Shown: positions 31,707 to 41,276, counted from the first letter of the stretch. The stretch is 64,000 nucleotides of DNA from Bacillota bacterium (GCA_017577945.1 PKQS01000013.1:94077-158076); one strand, 5' to 3'. Made by a program: numbers and translations. Notes: a model not told the origin generated them from the letters alone.

Positions 31707-32585
31707 ATGCAGCTGGCGCTGGGCGGGCCGGTCGTCATCAAAAGCATCGGCCCCGTGAACCTGTATTTGTTCGGCACCGCGGCCGCCGCGGGCTGTGTCG
31801 CGGGCTTGGCGGCGGCGCTGGCCCTGGCGCGGCGGTACGGGTTTGCCGCGGAACAGGTGCTGGAAGTCGCCGCACCGGCGCTGCTGGCCGGCATCGCCGG
31901 GGCCCGGATCGGATACGTGTTGCTGCACTGGCCCGATTACCGCTGGGATTTGGCGGCGCTGTGGCGGTTGAGCGAAGGCGGGTTTTTCTTTTACGGAGGC
32001 TTGGCGGCCGGGTTGCTGGCGGCCGCGCTGGCCGCGGGGCGGCGGGGCATGGACGTGCGGCGGCTGCTGGATGTGCTGGCGCCGGGTTTGGCGCTGGGGC
32101 AGGCGGTGGGCTTCGTCGGCGCGCAGCCCGGCGGGCGGCCCGGCATCGCGCCGTGGGCGGTCGTCATCGACGGGCAGAGCCTGCATCCGTTCCCGGCCTA
32201 CGCCATCGTCGCCGCGTACGGGTTGTTTTTCGTTTGCTGGCGGCTGGCGACTCGTCCGGGCGGCGTGCGCCCGGGCAGGCTCTTTCTCGCCTACTTGTTC
32301 CTGCACGGCACGGGCGCGCTGCTGCTGGGCGCTTGGGCCGCTGGGGAGCGGTACGCAGGCTTGACGGCGGCGCAATGGGCCGGGCTGGCCGTGGCCGCCA
32401 CGGCAGGACTGCTCTTGTACGCCGGGCGCAGGCGGACGGCCGCCGAGCTGTTGGCGGCCGCCGCGTGGCTGGAGCCATGGGTTCCAGATTGGCGAAGCCG
32501 GTCGGCCGCAGGGCGGGCGGTGCGCGCCGCCGCGTGGGCCGGGGGACTGCTGCTGTTGCTGGCGCTCTTCCGCGCGCGGCTGTAG
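31707..32585 (+). CDS. Prolipoprotein diacylglyceryl transferase (Lgt)-like protein, altered active site
   Basis: A 292-residue polytopic membrane protein with the Lgt layout: GFFFYGGLAAG corresponds to the periplasmic GGL loop, and GRPGIAPWAVVIDGQSLHPFPAYA aligns with the usual GRPT-LPWG-V plus HPxQLYE. The catalytic signature is changed. Where Lgt has GRxGNFxNxE, this protein has GQAVGFVGAQ, so the essential Arg and Asn are absent; the C-terminal REPD-type Arg segment is also not evident. It may be an inactive paralogue or a different lipid-linked enzyme. ATG 31707 is preferred; GTG 31695 overlaps the EamA stop and is an alternative. It is followed by the valS T-box. Confidence 0.75.
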   Translation: MQLALGGPVVIKSIGPVNLYLFGTAAAAGCVAGLAAALALARRYGFAAEQVLEVAAPALLAGIAGARIGYVLLHWPDYRWDLAALWRLSEGGFFFYGGLAAGLLAAALAAGRRGMDVRRLLDVLAPGLALGQAVGFVGAQPGGRPGIAPWAVVIDGQSLHPFPAYAIVAAYGLFFVCWRLATRPGGVRPGRLFLAYLFLHGTGALLLGAWAAGERYAGLTAAQWAGLAVAATAGLLLYAGRRRTAAELLAAAAWLEPWVPDWRSRSAAGRAVRAAAWAGGLLLLLALFRARL

Positions 32586-32601
32586 CACGCGGGTTCCGGG
32601 C

Positions 32602-32630
32602 TTGACAACCGTCGCTGGGCGGTATACACT
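32602..32630 (+). promoter_or_regulatory. Promoter for the valS leader
   Basis: TTGACA (32602-32607), 17-base spacer, TACACT (32625-32630), within TATACACT. Predicted start near 32637, giving a leader of about 455 bases to the valS ATG. Confidence 0.7.
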
Positions 32631-32636
32631 TTCTAC

Positions 32637-33056
32637 CACAAATCGATACGCTGATAGGCGCGGCCATGCCGCGCCGGCAAAGGCGAAGATGGGGAGGAGT
32701 AGGACGCTGCCTCGCCCTGCAGAGAGGTGGACCCTTGGCTGCGAGGTCCGCCGGGCGAAACGTCCGAAGGTCGCCCCGGAGCCGCTGCGCTGAACGCCGC
32801 CGGAGTCGCTGTCGCCGGCCTGCTGGGACGGAGGGCGGGCTTAGCCGGGCGGTCAGTAGGCGCAGCCGGGTTGGGCCCGTTAGCGCCGTCCGAGAGCTCG
32901 TGCGGCAACGCAGCGTGAACGCGGGCGAGGCCGCGCCGCGCCGAACAGGCGGCCGTCGCGCCCGGAGGCTGCGGGAGCGTGCGCACGGGAAACAGGGTGG
33001 TACCGCGGAAGGAAGCAACGGCCTTTCGCCCCTGGGGGCGAAAGGCCGTTTTCGTT
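32637..33056 (+). promoter_or_regulatory. T-box riboswitch controlling valS
   Basis: The T-box core AGGGTGGTACCGCG is at 32994-33007. Its TGGT would pair with the ACCA end of uncharged tRNA, as expected for a tRNA with discriminator A such as tRNA-Val. Upstream, an AGAGA motif precedes a hairpin (GGTGGACC with GGTCCGCC) that fits stem I, and a GTC at 32770-32772 is a candidate Val specifier codon (inference). A strong terminator follows the T-box. In this class uncharged tRNA stabilises an antiterminator and lets valS be transcribed. At about 420 bases the leader is longer than the common 200-300. Confidence 0.88.
33017..33056 (+). terminator. T-box-controlled intrinsic terminator before valS
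   Basis: A perfect 15-base-pair stem, AACGGCCTTTCGCCC (33017-33031) with GGGCGAAAGGCCGTT (33036-33050), and a four-base loop, followed by TTTCGTTT. It competes with the antiterminator built around the T-box sequence. Confidence 0.9.
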
Positions 33057-33091
33057 TGGCAGTTTGCAGGCAAGCAAGGGGGTTGGACGAG

Positions 33092-35797
33092 ATGGCGGAC
33101 AAAGCGGCGCCGGCGGTGGAAATGCCGACCAAGTACGATCCGCACGCCATCGAGCGGAAGTGGTATCAGTTCTGGGAGGAGCAGGGGCTGTTCCGCCCGG
33201 AGGTGAGCAGCAAGTACACCGGCGCGGACGCCAACAAGGCGGAGCCGTTCGTCGTCGTCATTCCGCCGCCGAACGTGACGGGTTCGCTGCACATGGGCCA
33301 CGCGCTCAACAACACGCTGCAGGACGTCCTCGTGCGCTGGCGGCGCATGCAAGGGCGGCTGACCTTGTGGGTGCCGGGCACGGACCACGCAGGGATTGCC
33401 ACGCAGCACGTAGTGGAGGAGCAGCTGGCCAAGGAGGGCAAGAGCCGCTACGACCTGGGCCGGGAGGCGTTCGTCGAACGCGTCTGGCAGTGGAAAGAGC
33501 GCTACGGCCATATCATTACCGACCAGTTGCGGCGGCTGGGCGCGTCGACCGACTGGACGCGTGAGCGCTTCACGATGGACGAGGGGCTCAGCCGGGCGGT
33601 GCGCCAGGTGTTCGTGACCCTGTACAACAAGGGGCTCATTTACCAGGGCAACTACATCGTCAACTGGTGCCCGTCGTGCGCGACGACGCTCTCGGACATC
33701 GAAGTCGAGCACGAAGAACGCCAGGGCAAGCTGTATTATATCCGTTACCCGCTCCTGGGCGGCGACGGCTTCATCACCGTGGCGACGACGCGGCCCGAGA
33801 CGATGCTGGGCGACACGGCGGTGGCGGTCCACCCGGAGGACCCGCGTTACGAGCACCTTATCGGCCGCTACGTGGTGCTGCCGCTGGTGGGCCGGGAGAT
33901 TCCCATCATCGCCGACCCGCTGGTGGACCCGGCGTTCGGCACGGGCGCGGTGAAAGTGACGCCCGCGCACGACCCGAACGACTTCGAGATGGGCCAGCGG
34001 CACAACCTGGAGCAGGTGCAGGTCATCGGGCTCGACGCGCGCATGACGCAAGAGGCGGGCAAGTACGCGGGGATGGATCGCTACGAGGCGCGCGAAGCCA
34101 TCGTCCGCGACCTGGCGGCTCAGGGGCTGCTGGAGAAGGTCGAGGACCACGTGCACGCGGTAGGCCAGTGCTACCGCTGCGACACGGTGGTGGAGCCGCT
34201 GGTGTCCAAGCAGTGGTTCGTGAAGATGAAGCCTTTGGCCCAGCCGGCCATCGACGCGGTCAAGGAAGGGCGCATCCGCTTCGTGCCCGAGCGCTTCGCC
34301 CGCAACTACCTGCACTGGATGGAGAACATCCGCGACTGGTGCATTTCCCGCCAGCTCTGGTGGGGTCACCGCATCCCGGTGTGGACGTGCCGCGACTGCG
34401 GCGGGCAGTTCGCCTCGGTGGACGACGCGACCATGTGCCAGCACTGCGGCAGCGAAAACATCGAACAAGATCCGGACGTGCTGGACACGTGGTTCAGCTC
34501 GGCGCTTTGGCCGTTCTCCACGCTGGGCTGGCCCGAGGACACCGAGGATCTGCGCAAGTATTACCCGACGTCGGTGCTGGTGACGGGCTTCGACATCATC
34601 TACTTCTGGGTCGCCCGCATGATCTTCATGGGCCTGGAGTTCATGAAGAAAGAGCCTTTCCGCGACGTGCTCATCCACGGGCTGGTGCGGGACGCTCTGG
34701 GCCGCAAGATGAGCAAGTCGCTGGGCAACGGCGTGGACCCGCTGGAGGTCATCAACGAGTTCGGCGCCGACGCACTGCGCTTTACGCTGGTGAGCGGCAT
34801 CGCGCCGGGCAACGACACGCGGTACCAGCCGGAAAAGGTCGAGGCCAGCCGCAACTTCTGCAACAAGATCTGGAACGCGTCGCGCTTCGCTCTCATGAAC
34901 ATGCAAGGTTTCCGGCCCGACGAGAAGCCGCTGAAGGAGCGCCCGCTCACGGTGCACGACCGCTGGATCCTCAGCCGGCTCGACTGGACCGCGGCGGAAG
35001 TGAACCGGCATCTGGAGCGGTTTGACCCCGGCGAGGGCGCCCGGGTGCTGTACGATTTTGTGTGGAGCGAGCTGTGCGACTGGTACATCGAGCTGGTCAA
35101 GCCGCGGCTGTACGGCAAGGAAGGCGAGGAGAGCCGCCGCACGGCGCAGCACGTGTTGTGGCACGTGCTGGAGTCGACGCTGCGCCTGCTGCACCCGTAC
35201 ATGCCGTTCCTCACGGAAGAGATTTGGCAGCGCATGCACGAGGCGGTGGGCGTCAAGCCCGCGGTGCCCAGCATCATGGTGGCGCCGTGGCCGACGCCGG
35301 CGGGATGGCGCGACGAAGCGGCGGAACAGGAAGTGGAGCTGCTGACCGAGGTGGTGCGGGCCATCCGCAACATCCGGGCGGAGCAGCAGGTGGAGCCAGG
35401 GCGGCGCATCGACGTCGTGCTGCAGGCGAACGAGGCGCGGCGGGCGGCGCTGCAGCAAGCGGCGCCGTACATCCAGCTGCTGGCCCGGGTGGGGAACCTG
35501 GAGATTCGCGGGCTGGACGAGGAGAAACCGGAGAAGGCCATCTCGGCCGTGGCGGCGGGCGTCCAGGTATTCGTGCCGCTGGCGGGCCTGGTGGACATCG
35601 AGCAGGAAATTGCGCGGCTCGAGAAGGAGCTGGCCGAGACGGAGGAGCAGCTGGCGACGGTGAACGCCCGGCTGGCTAACGCGAATTTCGTCAGCAAGGC
35701 GCCGGCGTCCGTGGTGGAGCGCGAGCGGGCCAAGCAGCAGCAGCTGGCCGAGCACGCGGAGCTCCTGCGCCGGCGGCTGGCTGAGCTGCGAGCGTAA
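33092..35797 (+). CDS. valS: Valyl-tRNA synthetase ValS
   Basis: A class I synthetase charging tRNA-Val, with editing of misacylated Thr. HIGH-type motif [15 protein letters not shown] near residue 65; the editing domain has [30 protein letters not shown] carries the KMSKS loop; the anticodon domain follows. The C-terminal coiled-coil arm ([19 protein letters not shown] onward) is typical of ValS and absent from IleS and LeuS. The 901 residues are normal. The ATG is nine bases after AAGGGGG, and the T-box leader ends 36 bases before it. folC follows after nine bases. Confidence 0.97.
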   Translation: MADKAAPAVEMPTKYDPHAIERKWYQFWEEQGLFRPEVSSKYTGADANKAEPFVVVIPPPNVTGSLHMGHALNNTLQDVLVRWRRMQGRLTLWVPGTDHAGIATQHVVEEQLAKEGKSRYDLGREAFVERVWQWKERYGHIITDQLRRLGASTDWTRERFTMDEGLSRAVRQVFVTLYNKGLIYQGNYIVNWCPSCATTLSDIEVEHEERQGKLYYIRYPLLGGDGFITVATTRPETMLGDTAVAVHPEDPRYEHLIGRYVVLPLVGREIPIIADPLVDPAFGTGAVKVTPAHDPNDFEMGQRHNLEQVQVIGLDARMTQEAGKYAGMDRYEAREAIVRDLAAQGLLEKVEDHVHAVGQCYRCDTVVEPLVSKQWFVKMKPLAQPAIDAVKEGRIRFVPERFARNYLHWMENIRDWCISRQLWWGHRIPVWTCRDCGGQFASVDDATMCQHCGSENIEQDPDVLDTWFSSALWPFSTLGWPEDTEDLRKYYPTSVLVTGFDIIYFWVARMIFMGLEFMKKEPFRDVLIHGLVRDALGRKMSKSLGNGVDPLEVINEFGADALRFTLVSGIAPGNDTRYQPEKVEASRNFCNKIWNASRFALMNMQGFRPDEKPLKERPLTVHDRWILSRLDWTAAEVNRHLERFDPGEGARVLYDFVWSELCDWYIELVKPRLYGKEGEESRRTAQHVLWHVLESTLRLLHPYMPFLTEEIWQRMHEAVGVKPAVPSIMVAPWPTPAGWRDEAAEQEVELLTEVVRAIRNIRAEQQVEPGRRIDVVLQANEARRAALQQAAPYIQLLARVGNLEIRGLDEEKPEKAISAVAAGVQVFVPLAGLVDIEQEIARLEKELAETEEQLATVNARLANANFVSKAPASVVERERAKQQQLAEHAELLRRRLAELRA

Positions 35798-35805
35798 CAC
35801 GGCGC

Positions 35806-37155
35806 ATGACACAACGCATGATGCAGTCCATGACGCAGCTGACGACACAGCGCGAAACCCAGCCGACGACGCCTCGTTTGCTGCAAAAGCTGCAGCGGTT
35901 CGGAGCGAAGCCGGGGTTGGAGCGCGTCCGCTTCCTGCTGGATGCGCTCGGCAACCCCGAGCGCGCGTTTCCGGCCGTGCACGTCGCCGGCACCAACGGC
36001 AAGGGGTCGACGTCGGCCATGATCGCGGCCATGTTCCACGCGGCGGGCCGGCGCGTCGGCCTGTACACGTCGCCGCACCTGGTGCGCTACAACGAGCGCA
36101 TCGCGGTGGACGGACGGCCGGTGGCGGACGAACAACTGGCGCGGGTGCTGGCGCGGCTGGAACCTTTGGTGGACGCGGCGGCGCGCGGTCCCGCCGGGCA
36201 GCCGACCGAGTTCGAGGTGGGCACGGCGGCGGCTATGGCGTGCTTCGCCGAAGCGGGCATCGACGTGGCGGTGGCGGAAGTCGGCCTGGGCGGCCGCTAC
36301 GACGCGACCAACGTGGTGCAGTCCATCGCCAGCGTCATCACGCCGCTGGGCCTGGACCACACGCAGTGGCTCGGCGACACGCTGGACCGCATCGCGTGGG
36401 AGAAGGCCGGCATCATTCGCCCGGGCGTGCCTGTCGTCTGCGCGCCCCAGGCGGAGGAGGCGCTTCGGGTTATCGCGTCCGTGGCCGAGGAGAAGGGGGC
36501 GCCGCTACTGGCGGCGGGACGCGACTACGAGGTAATCTTGCGGGCGGCCGACGCGACCGGCACCGAGTTTGACTTGCGCTGGGGAGGCCGCTGGCTGCGG
36601 CGGCTGCGCACGCCGCTGCTGGGGGCGCATCAGGCCGTGAACGGGGCCGTGGCCGCGGCGGCGGCGCTGGCGCTGGGGTTGCCCGAAGAGGCTGTTCGCC
36701 GCGGCCTGGAGACGGTCGCCTGGCCGGGGCGGATGGAAGTGGTGGCGGAACGGCCGCGGGTCGTTCTGGACGGCGCGCACAACGCCGAAGGCGTCCAAGC
36801 CCTGGCGGCGGCGTTGCAGGCCGTCTTTCCCGGCCAGCGGCCCGTGTTTGTCATCGGCATTTTGCAGGAAAAACCGTTGGAGTCCATGCTGCGCACCCTC
36901 TTGCCGTTGGGGAAGGCGGCCGTTTTCACCGCTCCTCGCAATAGCCGCACGCCGCCCGCGCCGCCGGAGCAGCTGGCCCGGCTGGCGGAGGGCTTGATCG
37001 GCGCGGTCGCCGTGGAGCCGGATTCGGCGCTGGCGCTGGAGCAAGCCTGCGCGCTGGCGGGGCCGGACGGGCTCGTGTGCGTGTGCGGGTCGCTGTACTT
37101 GGTGGGCGAAGTGCGGGAGCGGCTGGCAGGGGAAATCTCGTTTGTTAGGGAATGA
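35806..37155 (+). CDS. folC: Folylpolyglutamate/dihydrofolate synthase FolC
   Basis: FolC adds glutamate to dihydropteroate and to folates. The Mur-ligase-type P-loop HVAGTNGKGSTSAMIAAM, then LYTSPHLVRYNERI and VGLGGRYDATNVV, and the C-terminal VLDGAHNAEGVQAL are diagnostic. The first 22 residues (MTQRMMQSMTQLTTQRETQP) are an unusual Met/Thr/Gln-rich extension with no good ribosome site before it. One of the later ATGs could be the true start. valS-folC is the common order in Bacillota. Confidence 0.93.
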   Translation: MTQRMMQSMTQLTTQRETQPTTPRLLQKLQRFGAKPGLERVRFLLDALGNPERAFPAVHVAGTNGKGSTSAMIAAMFHAAGRRVGLYTSPHLVRYNERIAVDGRPVADEQLARVLARLEPLVDAAARGPAGQPTEFEVGTAAAMACFAEAGIDVAVAEVGLGGRYDATNVVQSIASVITPLGLDHTQWLGDTLDRIAWEKAGIIRPGVPVVCAPQAEEALRVIASVAEEKGAPLLAAGRDYEVILRAADATGTEFDLRWGGRWLRRLRTPLLGAHQAVNGAVAAAAALALGLPEEAVRRGLETVAWPGRMEVVAERPRVVLDGAHNAEGVQALAAALQAVFPGQRPVFVIGILQEKPLESMLRTLLPLGKAAVFTAPRNSRTPPAPPEQLARLAEGLIGAVAVEPDSALALEQACALAGPDGLVCVCGSLYLVGEVRERLAGEISFVRE

Positions 37156-37184
37156 ATACCATACTCGCGGAGGAGGGACGCACG

Positions 37185-37871
37185 ATGGCGGAAGAGGCGG
37201 CTGGGCGCCGCAGGGCCAGGAGCAAGAACGGCGGCGGGTGGGCCAAGCTCGCCGACAAGCTGTCTTTCGCGGCCACGTTGGTGGCCGTGTCTGCGGTGGC
37301 CATCTTCATCGGCTGGCTGCTGGGGCAGTACGCCATCCAGTCGGTGACGGGACGCCCCGTCGTGATGACGTCGATGCAGGAGCGCCCGGCGACGGCCTCG
37401 ACCGCGTCGACGGCCCAGCCCGCGACGACTCCCTCGTCCGCGGCCCCATCAACTCCCGCAGCGTCGTCGTTCACGGCGCCCGCCACGACTTCGCCGTCCA
37501 CGCTGCAGGCTGCGACCTCGCAGAGCACGGCGACATCGACGGCCCCGCCGGCAGCGACCCCTGCTTCTCGTTCTACCTCGACGGCCGCCTCGTCGCCTGC
37601 GCCTGCGACATCGACCACCGCCCAGTCGGCGGCGCCGAGCAGCACGGCCGGCGGCTTGTGGCGAGTGCAGGCGGGGGCCTTCTCGGACCGGTCCCGGGCC
37701 GAGGCGCTGGTGGAGCAGCTCCGCTCGTACGGGTTTGAGGCGTTCGTCTCGGGCACGTCGGCGCCGTACCGTGTCCAGGTCGGGGCGTTCAGCGACGTGA
37801 ACCGGGCGCGGGCTTTGGTCGACGAGCTCCGGTCGCTGGGCTTCGAAGCCATCGTGGTGGCACCCAACTGA
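37185..37871 (+). CDS. SPOR-domain membrane protein
   Basis: A 228-residue protein: a basic cytoplasmic N-terminus, one membrane helix (about residues 30-55), a Thr/Ser/Ala/Pro-rich linker of roughly 90 residues, and a C-terminal SPOR domain (LWRVQAGAFSDRSRAEALVEQL, then YRVQVGAFSDVNRARALVDEL). SPOR domains bind denuded peptidoglycan at division or engulfment sites. The ATG at 37185 follows GGAGGAGGG by seven bases; an upstream ATG overlapping the folC stop is less likely. It lies between folC and spoIID, consistent with a wall-remodelling role. Confidence 0.88.
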   Translation: MAEEAAGRRRARSKNGGGWAKLADKLSFAATLVAVSAVAIFIGWLLGQYAIQSVTGRPVVMTSMQERPATASTASTAQPATTPSSAAPSTPAASSFTAPATTSPSTLQAATSQSTATSTAPPAATPASRSTSTAASSPAPATSTTAQSAAPSSTAGGLWRVQAGAFSDRSRAEALVEQLRSYGFEAFVSGTSAPYRVQVGAFSDVNRARALVDELRSLGFEAIVVAPN

Positions 37872-38165
37872 GGCGGCACGCCCGGCCGGGCGTGCATAGG
37901 CCGAAGATGCCGAAAACGGAAGCGGAAGCGGCGTGAGGCGCATGCCGTGCTTTGAAGAGGCGGCGCCTCCCGCCGCTGTTTTTCTTCGCGGCGCCGCTTT
38001 CCTGCACGCCCATACGACGTCCTTGAGCTCATACGGCTGCCTGCTTTCTCGCTCCCTGCTGTCTCGCTGCTTTCTCCATGCGTCCGTCTTTCGTTTTCTC
38101 TCATCCGTCCACCTTGACTTCATACGCCGCCCTCGCTTTCCATACACTTACTGCCCGGAGCGAGG
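37872..38165 (+). other. Intergenic region between the SPOR gene and spoIID
   Basis: Holds a 20-base perfect palindrome at 37876-37895 with no T run. A second hairpin, GCGGCGCC (37960-37967) with GGCGCCGC (37990-37997), is followed by TTTCC and may be a weak terminator. I see no convincing promoter or coding region; short open frames here lack ribosome sites and domain patterns. Confidence 0.4.
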
Positions 38166-39119
38166 GTGGTGGGCTTGGACGTTACGGTTCGGCGGGCGGT
38201 GCTTGTGGCGGCGGCGGCGCTCGTGTGGTGGGGCCTGTGGGGAATTTGGCAGGCACGTTCGCCCCGGCCAGGCGGCGAGCCTTTGGTGGCGGTCTGGCAC
38301 GCGGCCGAGGGGCGCGTCGTGCAGCTGCCGTTGGAGGACTACGTGATGGGCGTGGTCGCGGCCGAGGTGCCGAGCGACTTTCATCTCGAGGCGCTGAAGG
38401 CGCAGGCGGTGGCGGCGCGGACGTATGCGTTGCGGCGCATGGAGGAGGCTGCGACGCGGGGGGATGGCGCCCACGTGTCGTCGGAGCCGCACGTGCACCA
38501 GGCGTGGGTACCGCAAGAAGAGTTTCTGGCCCGGTGGGGAGCGCTGGAGGGGCGGCGGCGGTGGGGGCGTATCCGCGAGGCGGTACTGGCGACGCGAGGG
38601 CTGGTGTTGACGTACGAAGGGCAGCTCATCGACGCGCTGTACCATGCGTCGAGCGGCGGGCACACGGAGGATGCCGGCCGCTACTTTGCCGCGTACGTGC
38701 CGTATCTGGTCGGTGTGCCGGATCCGTACAGCGAGGGGGCGCCGGGGAACGAAACGTGGGCGGCGTTCCTGCTGGCGGACGTGCTGGAGCGGTTGGGCGT
38801 GGGCGAGCAGGCGGCAGCGGGCCAGGGGGCGCACGGCGCCGTAGCGGTGCTCAGCCGCACCAACGCGGGCCGGGCGGCGCAGGTGGCGGTGGGCGGGCGC
38901 ATTTTCAGCGGCCGGCAGGTGCGGGAGGCGCTGGGGCTGCGCTCCAGCTGGTTCGACGTGACGCTGGCCGGCGACGTGGTGGTGTTTCACGTGCGGGGCT
39001 ACGGCCACGGCGTGGGGATGTCGCAGTACGGGGCGGACGGCATGGCCAGGGCGGGGTACACCTTCGAGCAGATTCTCGCGCACTACTACCGCGGCGCCGT
39101 GCTGGAACGCCGCTACTAA
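38166..39119 (+). CDS. spoIID: SpoIID/LytB domain protein
   Basis: A 317-residue protein with an N-terminal membrane helix (about residues 9-28) and a SpoIID domain. VQLPLEDYVMGVVAAEVPSDF carries the catalytic Glu region, LKAQAVAARTYAL follows, and HASSGGHTEDA, VRGYGHGVGMSQYGADGMA and HYYRGA close the domain. SpoIID is a lytic transglycosylase acting on denuded glycan during engulfment in spore formers; related proteins also occur in non-sporulating species. The start is uncertain: GTG 38166, GTG 38169 or TTG 38175, the last being best spaced from GAGG. The preceding SPOR gene may act with it. Confidence 0.88.
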   Translation: MVGLDVTVRRAVLVAAAALVWWGLWGIWQARSPRPGGEPLVAVWHAAEGRVVQLPLEDYVMGVVAAEVPSDFHLEALKAQAVAARTYALRRMEEAATRGDGAHVSSEPHVHQAWVPQEEFLARWGALEGRRRWGRIREAVLATRGLVLTYEGQLIDALYHASSGGHTEDAGRYFAAYVPYLVGVPDPYSEGAPGNETWAAFLLADVLERLGVGEQAAAGQGAHGAVAVLSRTNAGRAAQVAVGGRIFSGRQVREALGLRSSWFDVTLAGDVVVFHVRGYGHGVGMSQYGADGMARAGYTFEQILAHYYRGAVLERRY

Positions 39120-39162
39120 GGCCCTCGGGCTGCGGCCAGTTCTGGAAGGCGCCGGGTCCACG

Positions 39163-39194
39163 CGCCGCCGGGCGCGCCGGCGGCGGTGTTGCGT
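39163..39194 (+). terminator. Possible terminator after spoIID
   Basis: Nine-base-pair stem, CGCCGCCGG (39163-39171) with CCGGCGGCG (39177-39185), followed by GTGTTGCGTTT. The T tract is poor. Confidence 0.35.
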
Positions 39195-39223
39195 TTGTCC
39201 GAACGGCTGCAATCATGTAGACT
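39195..39223 (+). promoter_or_regulatory. Promoter for mrp
   Basis: TTGTCC (39195-39200), 17-base spacer, TAGACT (39218-39223). Predicted start near 39230, 29 bases before the GTG start. Confidence 0.55.
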
Positions 39224-39258
39224 AGACGAGACGGAATCTTTTTTCGGAGGTGGGCTCG

Positions 39259-40338
39259 GTGCCGACCAAGGAGCAAGTGCTCGAGGCTTTGAAGGACCTT
39301 CAAGACCCCGAGATTCACAAAAGCCTCGTTGAGCTCAACATGATCCGCGACATCGAAATCGACGGGTCGAAAGTGTCGGTGACCGTCGTTTTGACGATAC
39401 CGGGATGCCCGTTGCGGAACGAAATCCAGCGGATGGTGGAGGAACGGCTGCGCTCGCTGGAGGGCGTTTCCGAAGTGCACGTCACCATCGGCTCCATGAC
39501 GCCGCAGGAGCGCGCGGCCCTATTCGGCGGCGGCAAACTGCAGTCCTCGCCTTTCCTGGCGCCCGATTCCCCCACGCGCGTCATCGGCGTGGCCAGCGGC
39601 AAAGGCGGCGTCGGCAAGTCGACGGTAACCGTCAATTTGGCGGCGGCGGTGCGGCGCATGGGGTACGCGGTGGGCATCATCGACGCCGATATTTATGGTT
39701 TTTCGGTGCCGCGCATGCTGGGCCTCACCGGCAATCCGACGGCCATTGACGGCAAGATTATGCCCATGCCCAACCCGTACGGCTTGAAAGTCATCTCGAT
39801 GGGCAACTTCGTCGAGAACAACCGTCCGGTCATCTGGCGCGGGCCGATGCTGGGCAAGGTGCTGCAGCAGTTCTTGACGGACGTTCACTGGGGCGAGCTG
39901 GATTACTTGTTCCTCGACTTGCCGCCGGGCACGGGCGACGTGGCGCTGGATGTGGCGCGCATGCTGCCCCACAGCAACATGCTCATCGTCACCACGCCGC
40001 AGGGGGTCGCATCGGGCGTGGCCAGCCGGGCCGCGCATATGGCGGAAAAGGCCAACCAGCGCATTCTGGGCGTCGTCGAGAACATGTCGGCGTTCGTCTG
40101 CCCGTGCTGCGGCCAGCCAACGCCCATTTTCGGTCAGGGCGGCGGCAAGGAGCTGGCCGACGAGCTGGGCACGGAGCTGCTGGCGCAAATTCCGCTTACG
40201 GTCGCGCTGCGGGAGTGCGGTGACCGGGGACGGCCCATCGTGTTCAGCGAGGGCACGGAGAACGATCCGGCCCGGCAGGCCATCGAGAAGCTGGCGGAGC
40301 GGATCGTGCAACTGGCGCCGGTGGCGGCGCGGGCGTAA
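39259..40338 (+). CDS. mrp: Mrp/NBP35 family iron-sulfur carrier ATPase
   Basis: A 359-residue protein with an N-terminal MIP18-like domain (EALKDLQDPEIHKSLVELNMI, VSVTVVLTIPGCPL) and an ApbC/Mrp ATPase domain. The deviant Walker A is ASGKGGVGKSTVTVNLA, the switch region is LFLDLPPGTGDVALD, and the Cys pair in FVCPCCGQ can bind a 4Fe-4S cluster for transfer to target apoproteins. The GTG at 39259 is eight bases after CGGAGG; the GTG at 39250 overlaps that site. It stands alone under its own promoter, with a convergent gene downstream. Confidence 0.95.
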   Translation: MPTKEQVLEALKDLQDPEIHKSLVELNMIRDIEIDGSKVSVTVVLTIPGCPLRNEIQRMVEERLRSLEGVSEVHVTIGSMTPQERAALFGGGKLQSSPFLAPDSPTRVIGVASGKGGVGKSTVTVNLAAAVRRMGYAVGIIDADIYGFSVPRMLGLTGNPTAIDGKIMPMPNPYGLKVISMGNFVENNRPVIWRGPMLGKVLQQFLTDVHWGELDYLFLDLPPGTGDVALDVARMLPHSNMLIVTTPQGVASGVASRAAHMAEKANQRILGVVENMSAFVCPCCGQPTPIFGQGGGKELADELGTELLAQIPLTVALRECGDRGRPIVFSEGTENDPARQAIEKLAERIVQLAPVAARA

Positions 40339-40399
40339 GGCGCGGCTGCGCCGTGGGCAGCTGCGCTTCGCCTTGTCAACACGGCGTTCATAAGAGTAA

Positions 40400-40430
40400 G
40401 AGCCGGGCGCAAGGTCCGGCTCGTTCTTTT
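40400..40430 (+). terminator. Terminator after mrp
   Basis: Stem GAGCCGG (40400-40406) with CCGGCTC (40416-40422), nine-base loop, followed by GTTCTTTT. It lies between convergent genes. Confidence 0.6.
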
Positions 40431-40445
40431 CCTGGCCCTCGCCGG

Positions 40446-41276
40446 TTACCAGAGCGCCAGCACGCGGCACGGCCCGCCCGAAGCGCCGGTCACCTTCAGC
40501 GCTCCGACGAAGAGCCACGCGCCGGCCGGCGGGACGTGCGCCAAGTTGGCGAGGCACTCCAGCCCCCACTTGTTGCGGTTCAGCACTTCAAAGTGGGCGC
40601 GGAAGTCCGTGGACGGTCCGAAGTCGAGGCTGAGCGTGTCGATGCCGACGCCCGCCACGTTGCGCTCCTCCGCCAGGAAGCGAGCCGCTTCGGCGCTGAT
40701 GCCCGGGAAGTGCAAGACGCCCGCGGCGTCTGGGTTCAGGAACCGCTGCGCCGAGTCGGCGCGCGTCTCCCACCCGGTGTACACGCACACCGCCGCGCCG
40801 TCGGGAATCCGCCCGTGGCGCCGCTCGTAGGCCAAGACGTCGTCGACGGTCAGGAGGGCGTCGTGGTCTCTCTCCACCCGCTCTTGGATGTCGATGACGG
40901 CCAACGGCACCACCAGCTGCGTGACGGGGATTTGGTCCAGTGGGCGAATGTGCTCGCCGGCCGCGAAATGCGCCGGCGCGTCCAGGTGCGTGCCCGTATG
41001 CTCGCCGACTTCCCACGTGCGCGCGTAGAAGCCGTCCCGCTCCATCGTGCGGTTGACCCGCACTTGCATGGGCTGGAACGCGGGAAAGACCGGAAAACTA
41101 GGCGACAAGGGATGCGTCAAGTCCACTACATGGCGGAATGAAACGGTGAGAGACGCCTGGCCGTATCGTCGTTCAGCGTCGGAGGCGGTCCCGGACGCGG
41201 CTTCGTCGGGCGCCATGTACGGTTCTGGCGCGGCCGGCCGGCCCCAGGCCTGACGAATCACGTAAGGAGCGCACAT
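40446..41276 (-). CDS. Cyclase family protein (kynurenine-formamidase-like hydrolase)
   Basis: A 276-residue metal hydrolase of the cyclase/KynB family. The hallmark GEHTGTHLDAPAHF (HxGTHxDxPxH) supplies His and Asp metal ligands. DLTHPLSPSFPVFPAF precedes it, and VGIDTLSLDFGPS with an HFEVLNRNKWGLECLANL end completes the fold. The family includes bacterial kynurenine formamidase and isatin hydrolase; no other tryptophan-degradation gene is nearby, so the substrate is open. The ATG at 41276 has AAGGAGG 11 bases upstream. The first 45 residues are not conserved in typical homologues, so a later start is possible. Confidence 0.88.
   Translation of the reverse strand: MCAPYVIRQAWGRPAAPEPYMAPDEAASGTASDAERRYGQASLTVSFRHVVDLTHPLSPSFPVFPAFQPMQVRVNRTMERDGFYARTWEVGEHTGTHLDAPAHFAAGEHIRPLDQIPVTQLVVPLAVIDIQERVERDHDALLTVDDVLAYERRHGRIPDGAAVCVYTGWETRADSAQRFLNPDAAGVLHFPGISAEAARFLAEERNVAGVGIDTLSLDFGPSTDFRAHFEVLNRNKWGLECLANLAHVPPAGAWLFVGALKVTGASGGPCRVLALW

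Noticed and set aside
32666..33091. Open frame running into valS from upstream
   Set aside because: It covers the T-box leader and terminator, which are RNA structures; the ribosome site and homology put the start at 33092.
38114..38148. TTGACT and TACACT upstream of spoIID as a promoter
   Set aside because: The spacer is 23 bases, too long for a standard promoter.
37933..38346. Short plus-strand frames between the SPOR gene and spoIID
   Set aside because: Odd composition (Ser, Cys, Phe-rich), no ribosome site, and overlap with the spoIID start.
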